From the NCBI RefSeq assembly GCF_003596405.1, contig NZ_QYUR01000002.1, forward strand, positions 2,744,501-2,808,500: DNA of 64,000 bases, read 5' to 3'. The notes under the pieces were generated by a model. That model ran no database searches. It was given only the letters and a program-made list of their open reading frames with translations, and was not told the origin of the DNA. This stretch comes from Pseudomonas cavernicola. GTDB taxonomy: Bacteria > Pseudomonadota > Gammaproteobacteria > Pseudomonadales > Pseudomonadaceae. Shown one piece after another: positions 56,986 to 64,000 of the stretch; the stretch's first letter is position 1, and every line of letters begins with the position of its first letter. Made by a program: the position numbers and the translations under genes.

Positions 56986-57123
56986 AGGCTGTGTAAAAAC
57001 GTAAATCCTGGATGTTTTAGGGGGTACTTGCCCCCATACCCAAGTGGAGAAAATCGCTTGTAGCGCCTTACAGGAGGTCGGTTTTCTACCAAGTTGATCT
57101 CTCTGGGCGTTTTTACACAGCCT
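56986..57123. mobile_element. 138 bp MITE-like element with perfect 16 bp ends
   Basis: AGGCTGTGTAAAAACG at the left and its exact complement CGTTTTTACACAGCCT at the right. The inside is non-coding and includes GGGGGTAC-TTGCCCCC. The ends resemble those of known IS families that carry GGCTGTGT(A/G)AAAACG termini, so it may be mobilised by a transposase encoded elsewhere. No clear target duplication is seen. Confidence 0.75.
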
Positions 57124-57232
57124 GGGCCATTAGCAGACACTCACCAAATCAGGCTGCAGACTAGGCATCACTCTGGAAAAGCTCTGCATAGGCGCCTAAG
57201 GTCAGTGACCTTTCATCTCGCTGGTTGACCAC

Positions 57233-58477
57233 ATGAAGACGCTAGCTCGTATCCCTACGGCGTGGCATGTAACCCGCTGGTATGCAGATCCCTATAGTCG
57301 TGGCGCCTACAGTGCGCTCTTGCCTGGCTGCCGAGCTGAGCATAGAGAGATACTTGCACGCCCCGTTGATGGCCGCCTCGTATTGGCAGGTGAGGCAGTA
57401 AACCCACAGAACCCTGGTATGACTCATGGCGCCTGGGACAGTGGTGTGGCTGCTGCCCAATGCGCCCTCGCCGCCGGAGCTCGCCGAGTTATTGTCATAG
57501 GTGCCGGCTTTGCAGGGCTTGCCGCAGCGTCGAGCCTATCGGCAAAGGGGGTTCAGGTAATCGTACTGGAAGGGCGTGATCGCCTAGGTGGGCGAGCACA
57601 TACGGCATCTTTGGGGCAGATGCGGGTGGACGTCGGCGCGGCATGGCTACAACAGTTCGAGCACAACTCGCTTGCTCGGTACGCGGAGTCTCTGGGTCTT
57701 GCGATGGTTGAAACGGACTTTTCCCAGCCTCTCTCGGCGGCATCTGATGGCTACCTGCCGGATATCGATGCGGCCTACGAGGCCCTCAAGGCTGGGGTTG
57801 ATCGCAGCCTGCCGCTGAAAGATGGCGTTGCTCAGTACCTGACTTCGCTTTCAGCCGCCGAGTGTCGTGCCGCTCGGTATGCCATTGATGCGAACCTGAT
57901 TTCGGAAGCAGGGCTGCCACTCGACCTGCTCTCTCCGGATGCCTTGGACGAGCCGGGTGTGGGAAACGGCGATCGCTATCTGCCTCAGGGATACATCCAA
58001 CTCGTCGAGCATGTAGCCAGGGGACTCGATATACGGCTTGAGCGTCCGGTGAGCAGCATCTCCTGGAACGAGCAAGAGGTTAGGGTTGAGGGCGAAGTGG
58101 GTGATTTCTGCATCTGTACTGTTCCTGCCGGCGTGCTGAAAGATCTGAAGTTCACACCGGGATTACCCACCGAACATCAGCAGGCGCTTTCCTTTCTTGG
58201 CATGGGGATGATTGAGAAGGTCGTTCTCCAGTTCGGCGAACGCTGGTGGCCGGTATCTCAAAGCGGTTATCTGCGCTGGTTCGACACCCCGGCCAATTGG
58301 GGCGAATGGCTTGATCTGACTGATGGCGTGGGCGTTCCAACGGTGGCCGGACTGATTGCGGCGGATGGGGTTGCTCGTCACTACCATGCGCAAAGCGACT
58401 ATCAGGTTGCCTTGGCTGCTGCTGAGAAGCTTTCGGCCTGGGCAGACACTCTGAACTCGGCGATGCCGGGCGGGTAA
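57233..58477 (+). CDS. Flavin amine oxidase with circularly permuted segments
   Basis: 414 residues in one open frame but with family segments in the wrong order. Residues 1-80 are a C-terminal part of an amine oxidase (TRWYADPYSRGAYSALLPG, then RLVLAGEAV and GMTHGAWDSGVAAA). At about residue 84 the N-terminal FAD-binding motif begins (VIVIGAGFAGLAAASSLSAK, EGRDRLGGRAHT). The chain then runs through the middle domain and stops at residue 414, just before the part already supplied at the N-terminus. Simplest origin: tandem copies that lost the front of the first and the end of the second. ATG 57233 lacks a strong ribosome site. May be a pseudogene or a working permutant. Confidence 0.7.
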   Translation: MKTLARIPTAWHVTRWYADPYSRGAYSALLPGCRAEHREILARPVDGRLVLAGEAVNPQNPGMTHGAWDSGVAAAQCALAAGARRVIVIGAGFAGLAAASSLSAKGVQVIVLEGRDRLGGRAHTASLGQMRVDVGAAWLQQFEHNSLARYAESLGLAMVETDFSQPLSAASDGYLPDIDAAYEALKAGVDRSLPLKDGVAQYLTSLSAAECRAARYAIDANLISEAGLPLDLLSPDALDEPGVGNGDRYLPQGYIQLVEHVARGLDIRLERPVSSISWNEQEVRVEGEVGDFCICTVPAGVLKDLKFTPGLPTEHQQALSFLGMGMIEKVVLQFGERWWPVSQSGYLRWFDTPANWGEWLDLTDGVGVPTVAGLIAADGVARHYHAQSDYQVALAAAEKLSAWADTLNSAMPGG

Positions 58478-58676
58478 AACCCGCATCGTTGCCTATGCGC
58501 GATTTTGCAGGGTCGATTTCTTCCTCTCAACCTGAGCGGGCGGTAAAAGCGAGCTTTTCAACACTCGCCCCAAGGTGGACGTTCGGAACTCCTCGCGCGG
58601 GGCCAGGCATGCGCCGTATCGACATCGATGATGTTGGCGAATGAGCGCTACGCTCACGCCCAATGACTAAGTCGCT

Positions 58677-59462
58677 CTAAAACCTGCCCAGAATGATATG
58701 AGAAGCCTTGATAAGGGCTGCTACCGGCTTGCCGATGCTGAGTTCAAGGCCATCTGCATGCTCATTGCTCAGTACCGCGGCAATGTGCGCCCCGCCCGGC
58801 AGTTCAATCTCCACCTCGGTTTCAGCGGCGCCCCGTATTGTCTGCCTGACTTCGCCGCGCAGCAAATTGTCCGATGGATCATTGGGTGCAAAGTCGGAGT
58901 CAACCAACAGGACCCAAGAGGCTTTTATCAGCGCGTAGATGGCCTCCCCTACCTCGAGTCCAAGACGTTCCGTGCTGTCGTTCGTAATCGAAGCGAGCAA
59001 ACGATCACCGCTGTCTAAATGGAACTCAACCTGATCATTGACCTCGCCTCGCTGAATCGAGCTGACCTTGCCGAACAACTGGTTACGCGCACTGGTTTTC
59101 ATGCGCAACCGCTCCATGATCTCGAGAAAGGATGAGATCCCGGCATCCTCACCCAAGCGTTCGAGAAAAAGCTGATGCTCTCGCTCATAGCGATGGAAGG
59201 CTTCGATCAAGGCATGTCCGGCTGGCGTCAAGCGGGTCCCGCCACCGCCCTTGCCACCGGCACTGCGCTCGACGAGCGGGCTGCCGGCGGCGGCATTCAT
59301 GGCATCGACAGAGTCCCAGGCGAACTTGTAGCTCACGCCCACGGCTTTCGCTGCCTGGCTGATTGAGCCTGTGCTGTCGATCCGCGACAGCAATGCGATA
59401 CGCCTTTCCCCGGCCAGGTCCTTGCCGTTGTGCGTGATCCAGAAACGCCCTTCCAGCTTCAT
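58677..59462 (-). CDS. modE: Molybdate-responsive regulator ModE
   Basis: A 261-residue regulator. The N-terminal winged helix is RRIALLSRIDSTGSISQAAKAVGVSY with WDSVDAMNAAAGSPLVER. Two C-terminal Mop/TOBE domains (about 125-190 and 197-261) each have the SARNQLFG or RQTIRGAAETEVEI start that binds molybdate. Length equals E. coli ModE. It binds CGxTATAT-type palindromes; two are visible in this locus (61276 and 61740). Confidence 0.95.
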   Translation of the reverse strand: MKLEGRFWITHNGKDLAGERRIALLSRIDSTGSISQAAKAVGVSYKFAWDSVDAMNAAAGSPLVERSAGGKGGGGTRLTPAGHALIEAFHRYEREHQLFLERLGEDAGISSFLEIMERLRMKTSARNQLFGKVSSIQRGEVNDQVEFHLDSGDRLLASITNDSTERLGLEVGEAIYALIKASWVLLVDSDFAPNDPSDNLLRGEVRQTIRGAAETEVEIELPGGAHIAAVLSNEHADGLELSIGKPVAALIKASHIILGRF

Positions 59463-59654
59463 CGTATGTCTGCGAGTAGTGGTCCCGCTGGCATCTTACC
59501 ACCGGGACCCGTACTTACTTCGCGATGGATGGGTGCCTCACATCCGATAACCTTCCGCCCTCTTTTTCGCCCTACCCGTTGCGCGCTCGAACACAGTACC
59601 GGTCAACACATTGGCATAAAAAAACCGGGCCCTGGGGCCCGGCGGGGATGATTG

Positions 59655-59712
59655 GTAGGGTGGGCTTCAGCCCACCGATACAGGGTGCGTGGTGGGCTGA
59701 AGCCCACCCTAC
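59655..59712. repeat. Intergenic inverted repeat
   Basis: GTAGGGTGGGCTTCAGCCCACC and GGTGGGCTGAAGCCCACCCTAC, a near-perfect 22-base palindrome pair around 14 bases. Preceded by a AAAAAACCGGGCCCTGGGGCCCGG terminator-like hairpin at 59617-59643. Confidence 0.8.
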
Positions 59713-59733
59713 TCCACTCGATTTCACGCTTGG

Positions 59734-59790
59734 AAGCCCGGCCTTGCGGGCCGGTTGTTGGGCATCGTCTTCGGCTCAGCAGCAACCTAC
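59734..59790. repeat. Dispersed element R1, half copy
   Basis: AAGCCCGGCCTTGCGGGCCGGTTGTTGGGCATCG...GCTCAGCAGCAACCTAC matches the right half of the element at 15036-15167, including the AAGCCCGGCCT core; the left half is absent. It overlaps the last codons of the porin gene by four bases. Confidence 0.75.
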
Positions 59791-61145
59791 AGCAGGGGCA
59801 GGGTATAGCTGACAATCAGGCGGTTTTCATCCTGATCGTTCTGGGTCGCCACGCTGCTGCGCAGGACCGCATTGCGCCAGGAGAAACCGACCCCTTTGAA
59901 GGCGCCACCCTGCACCGCGTAGTCCAGGCGGAAGTCGCGCTCCCACTCGGACTGATCACCGGTTTTCGAGTCGATGTGGTCGCCCTTCAGGTAGGTGATC
60001 ACGGCTTTCAGGCCCGGCGCTCCGGCCTTGGCGAAGTCATAGGCATACTCGCTCAGCCAGGTGCGTTCGCCCGCGCGCGCGAACTTGCCGATCTGCCGGT
60101 CGGTGATCAGGTACGCCGTCGCCCCGTCGCCCTGATCGAGGTAGGGGAAGTTGCTGTCGCCGGCGACTTGCTGATAACCGGCGCTGAGCGCGTGGCTGCC
60201 CAGGCTGTAGGTGAACAAGCCACTCCAGGTGCGGTTGTCGACTTCGCCGCTGTGGCGGTCGCCGGTGTTCCAGAAACCACTGCTTTTGAAGCCCTCGTTA
60301 CGACCGCTGAGGCTGCTGTTCTTGCCATCGGAGCTGCTGTTGAAGTAGCGCAGGTCGGACTTCAAGCTGCCCGCCGGCAAGGCCAGGGTGTGGGTCAGGC
60401 CGAGGAAATGCTGTGTGTAGAAATCTTCCAGGTTGCCGTAGTAGTACTGCGCCAACAGGTCCTTGCTGATTTTGTAATCCGCCCCGGCGTAGTAGAAGGT
60501 GTTGCTGAACTGCGGATTATTGGTGCGGTTGTTCGCCCCGCCGATCGACAGGCTGTCGCTGTTGCTCGAACTACGGCCTTTGGCATGTTCCAGCTGGCCG
60601 CCGATCAGGGTCAGGTTGTCGATCTCGCCGGAGCTGATCTGGCCACCTTCGAAGGTCTGCGGCAACAGGCGACCGTCGTTGTAGGTCACCACCGGCAGCT
60701 TCGGCAACAGCGTGCCGAGCCGTGCTTCGGTCTTGGAAATCCTCGCCTTGCCGGTCAGCCCGAGGCTGCTGAAATTGTCCACCGCCTCGCCATTGCTCTC
60801 GGTCGGGAACACCGTGCCGCTGTAGCTGCTGCTGGTCGGGTTGTAATGCCTGCCTTTGCCGGAATCCAGTTTGACCCCGAGCAGGCCCAGGGCATCGACC
60901 CCCACCCCGACGGTGCCTTCGGTGTAGCCGGAGGTGTAGTTGAAGATGAAGCCCTGGCCCCACTCTTCCTGCTTGTTCGGCGTGGTCGCGGCCTTGTTTT
61001 CCCGCGCGACATTGCGGTTATCGGTGTTGATGTAGAAGTTACGCAGGCCGAGGCTGGCCTTGCTGTCTGCGATGAAGCCGGCGGCAGTGGCCTGTTGAGT
61101 CAGGATGCCGAAAGCGATGGCCAGCGCCAGGGTGGATTTTCTCAT
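59787..61145 (-). CDS. OprD-family outer-membrane porin next to mod genes
   Basis: A 452-residue substrate-specific porin. Signal peptide 1-21 (ATA), then the OprD start AGFIADSKASLGLRNFYINTDNR. Family repeats include GKARISKTEARLGTLLPKLPVV, RLLPQTFEGGQISS and the final strand NRLIVSYTLPLL. The OprD family normally carries basic amino acids, carboxylates and other small solutes. Here it lies between modE and modABC, and a near-perfect ModE palindrome is centred about 145 bases before its ATG. A molybdate (or tungstate) uptake role is therefore inferred. Confidence 0.93.
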   Translation of the reverse strand: MRKSTLALAIAFGILTQQATAAGFIADSKASLGLRNFYINTDNRNVARENKAATTPNKQEEWGQGFIFNYTSGYTEGTVGVGVDALGLLGVKLDSGKGRHYNPTSSSYSGTVFPTESNGEAVDNFSSLGLTGKARISKTEARLGTLLPKLPVVTYNDGRLLPQTFEGGQISSGEIDNLTLIGGQLEHAKGRSSSNSDSLSIGGANNRTNNPQFSNTFYYAGADYKISKDLLAQYYYGNLEDFYTQHFLGLTHTLALPAGSLKSDLRYFNSSSDGKNSSLSGRNEGFKSSGFWNTGDRHSGEVDNRTWSGLFTYSLGSHALSAGYQQVAGDSNFPYLDQGDGATAYLITDRQIGKFARAGERTWLSEYAYDFAKAGAPGLKAVITYLKGDHIDSKTGDQSEWERDFRLDYAVQGGAFKGVGFSWRNAVLRSSVATQNDQDENRLIVSYTLPLL

Positions 61146-61275
61146 TTCTAAAGCTCCAAAGTTCTTATTGGTGTGTCCTGGCTACAAGCCTTTCCCCTGC
61201 ACACCACCCGCTGTCGTGCAGCAACCCTGGCGAGGCGGCGGCCTCAGAGGGGGCACGATGCTCAGGTTGTTTTCC

Positions 61276-61305
61276 TATCGCTATATCTTGTTGAATATAG
61301 CGATA
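61276..61305 (-). promoter_or_regulatory. ModE-type operator upstream of the porin gene
   Basis: TATCGCTATAT-CTTGTTGA-ATATAGCGATA: perfect 11-base arms around an eight-base spacer, matching the known ModE consensus (CGxTATAT...ATATAxCG). It lies 131 bases upstream of the porin ATG and 640 bases before modA. Confidence 0.8.
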
Positions 61306-61419
61306 GACAAACGCCATGATCGCTGAGGTCTCAGCTGTCACTGATTAGGGATGGTTACGAGCGCTTTGAACGCTCAGAAAGTGCCAACAAGCGCAGGACG
61401 GCGTGCATAACGCCAAAAC

Positions 61420-61435
61420 TTGACTTTAAAGTCAA
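61420..61435. promoter_or_regulatory. Perfect 16 bp palindrome in the porin-modA region
   Basis: TTGACTTTAAAGTCAA. It sits in an AT-rich patch 115 bases beyond the porin ModE box. It could be an operator for another regulator or contain a TTGACT -35 element. No assignment. Confidence 0.35.
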
Positions 61436-61739
61436 TTATTTTCAAGATGCGGAAATTCGACATCGGGTGCCTGTTCGCTGCCGAACAGCTGCAAAGGCTG
61501 ACACCGCATCCCGAGTCATCGAGGCAGTGACTTTGCTGCCGCCAGCCAGGGTGCCGTGACCAAGGCAACAACCTCTTCGCCCGCTGTTAGGCCGAGGGTT
61601 CAACACCCTGCAACGTGACGGTGAAACAACTTGTCACCGTTTGGCTGAGTGAACGACGCCGCCAGCCGGAGTGCTGAAAGCTCCTTTGAAAATTGCGTGT
61701 ACGGGGTTTCCCCCTCTGTACTTTCGAGGTCATACATGG

Positions 61740-61763
61740 CGCTATATAGTCAGCTACATAGCG
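61740..61763 (+). promoter_or_regulatory. ModE operator upstream of modA
   Basis: CGCTATATA-GTCAGC-TACATAGCG, nearly identical in form to the E. coli modABC operator (CGTTATATTGTCGCCTACAT). A TATATAG -10-like sequence lies inside it, so bound ModE would block the promoter. It is 178 bases before ATG 61941. The gap 61146-61940 holds no convincing gene. Confidence 0.85.
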
Positions 61764-61874
61764 GTATCGGGCGGGGACGCAGCATCACGGCAATCGTCAC
61801 CCAGGCCAGTTGCGAGGTGCTTGGGCTCATGCCTGGCATGCGAGCTTGTGCCTTCTTCAAAGCGTCAAGCGTGA

Positions 61875-62696
<822 letters not shown>

Positions 62697-62715
62697 GTCC
62701 GGGAGATAGTCCGCG

Positions 62716-63396
62716 ATGCCACTTACCAGCGCCGATTTCGCTGCGATCTGGTTGACCCTGCAGTTGGCATCGCTGACTACGGCCTTGCTGCTAGTCATCG
62801 GCACACCCATTGCCTGGTGGCTGGCACGCACCCATTCAAGGATGAAAGGCCCCGTGGGCGCAGTAGTCGCGCTACCTCTGGTGCTGCCTCCAACCGTGAT
62901 CGGCTTTTATCTGCTGGTCACGATGGGGCCCCACGGCTTTATCGGGCAGCTCACCCAGAGTCTGGGGTTGGGCACATTGCCTTTCAGCTTCGCAGGGTTG
63001 GTTGTGGGCTCGGTTTTTTACTCGATGCCCTTCGTCGTACAGCCCATTCAAAATGCCTTCGAAGCCATTGGTGACCGCCCCCTGGAGGTAGCGGCTACGC
63101 TGCGGGCAAGCCCCTGGGACACGTTTTTCTCAGTGGTGCTACCGCTGACCAAACCAGGTTTCATCACGGCATCGATCCTCGGCTTCGCGCATACCATCGG
63201 CGAGTTTGGCGTGGTGTTGATGATCGGCGGGAATATTCCCGAGAAGACCCGAGTCGTCTCGGTGCAGATCTTCGATCATGTCGAAGCAATGAATTACGCC
63301 CAAGCCCACTGGCTAGCCGGCGGCATGGTGGTGTTCTCTTTCCTGGTGCTGCTGGCGCTCCACTCCAGTGGGCGGATGAAACCGGCTGGACGCTGA
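62716..63396 (+). CDS. modB: Molybdate ABC transporter permease
   Basis: A 226-residue inner-membrane permease with five or six helices. The ATPase-coupling EAA loop reads [21 protein letters not shown], and [10 protein letters not shown] and [15 protein letters not shown] are typical of ModB. Nineteen bases after modA. Confidence 0.96.
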   Translation: MPLTSADFAAIWLTLQLASLTTALLLVIGTPIAWWLARTHSRMKGPVGAVVALPLVLPPTVIGFYLLVTMGPHGFIGQLTQSLGLGTLPFSFAGLVVGSVFYSMPFVVQPIQNAFEAIGDRPLEVAATLRASPWDTFFSVVLPLTKPGFITASILGFAHTIGEFGVVLMIGGNIPEKTRVVSVQIFDHVEAMNYAQAHWLAGGMVVFSFLVLLALHSSGRMKPAGR

Positions 63397-63433
63397 TGCG
63401 CGTAGAACTGATTTATCAAGGGATCTTCCAGGC

Positions 63434-64000
63434 ATGAGCAGTACCTCCATTACGGCCCCATCGCTCCTCGACGAATCGTCAGACGGTCAGATTCATGCTC
63501 GTTTTCGCGTGCCTTATCCTGAATTTTCTCTTGATGTCGACTTGCATCTCCCTGGCCGCGGGGTTACCGCGCTGTTCGGGTATTCGGGCTCTGGCAAGAC
63601 CACTTGCCTGCGCTGCGTCGCCGGGCTGGAGCGCGCGGCAGAAGGCTATCTACGGGTCAATGGCGAGCTGTGGCAAGACAGCAGCAAGCGCCATTTCCTG
63701 CCCCCTCACAAGCGTGCGCTGGGTTATGTATTTCAAGAAGCCAGCCTGTTCGAGCATCTTTCCGTGCTGCGCAACCTGGAATATGGCCTGAAGCGCATAG
63801 CCGCGAACGAGCGGCGGGTGGCGCTGGAGCACGCGGTGGATCTGCTGGGTATCGAGCACTTGCTCGACCGCATGCCCGCGCGCCTTTCCGGTGGCGAACG
63901 TCAACGCGTCGGTATCGCCCGCGCCCTGCTCACTAGCCCGAAATTGCTACTGATGGATGAGCCACTGGCAGCCCTCGATCTCAAACGCAAAGGCGAAATA
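63434..64000 (+). CDS. modC: Molybdate ABC transporter ATPase (partial, runs off the window)
   Basis: The frame opens at ATG 63434 after modB and is still open at the right edge (189 codons). Walker [15 protein letters not shown]-loop [12 protein letters not shown], signature [15 protein letters not shown] and Walker [13 protein letters not shown] are seen. The N-terminus is about 20 residues longer than usual ModC ([19 protein letters not shown] before [20 protein letters not shown]). The C-terminal molybdate-binding Mop domain would be outside. Confidence 0.95.
   Translation, partial: MSSTSITAPSLLDESSDGQIHARFRVPYPEFSLDVDLHLPGRGVTALFGYSGSGKTTCLRCVAGLERAAEGYLRVNGELWQDSSKRHFLPPHKRALGYVFQEASLFEHLSVLRNLEYGLKRIAANERRVALEHAVDLLGIEHLLDRMPARLSGGERQRVGIARALLTSPKLLLMDEPLAALDLKRKGEI

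Noticed and set aside
59652..61151. Forward frame of 499 codons opposite the OprD-family porin
   Set aside because: Antisense of the porin; starts inside a palindromic repeat and shows no motif.

Overview
This window looks like chromosomal DNA of a Pseudomonas (sensu lato) species. The evidence is the high G+C codon use, the Pseudomonas-type gene neighbourhoods (dcd-apbC-metG, rnf-nth, argG-motY-pyrC-rnt-peroxiredoxin-bfd-bfrB-grxD, argF, glpR-glpD), many dispersed palindromic intergenic repeats, and an OprD-family porin. No rRNA, tRNA, CRISPR array, phage or plasmid backbone was recognised. Gene order to about 52 kb is mostly housekeeping. From about 52.5 to 58.5 kb it becomes accessory and decayed, and from 58.6 kb to the right edge there is a molybdate uptake and regulation locus.

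Layout: 0-12 kb holds a secreted agarase-like protein (cut by the left edge), dinG, small membrane and envelope proteins, two paralogous OmpA-domain lipoproteins, two SEC-C metal-binding proteins, a glutathione transferase and a QuiP-type acylase. 12.3-13.0 kb is a reverse-strand group II intron with no maturase, lying directly behind the dcd terminator. 13-22 kb holds dcd, apbC, metG and a compact rnfA-rnfB-rnfD-rnfG-rnfE-nth operon. That operon lacks rnfC, and its RnfA/RnfE pair lacks three of the four cysteines expected to hold the membrane [2Fe-2S] cluster. 22-36 kb holds gloA, argG, motY, pyrC, rnt, a peroxiredoxin, an iron-storage pair behind a Fur-like site, grxD, a molybdopterin oxidoreductase, a cold-shock gene, argF and an orphan ABC ATPase. 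35-42 kb holds a 5'-truncated GGDEF gene and a rearranged glycerol regulon. 42-52 kb holds an autotransporter, hydrolases, metR beside a metE that keeps only its N-terminal half, and a polyamine/amine gene set next to a LuxR-type regulator.

52.5-58.5 kb mixes intact accessory genes (zapE-like, an orphan lapG) with fragments: a crcB start, a pirin-hydrolase chimera cut by a 138 bp MITE-like element, and an amine oxidase whose segments are in circularly permuted order. 58.6-64 kb holds modE, an OprD-family porin and modABC. Two ModE-type operators are visible: one before modA and a near-perfect one before the divergent porin. This suggests an outer-membrane channel that belongs to the molybdate regulon. 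The ModE-porin link and the stripped-down Rnf operon are the two observations I would follow first.
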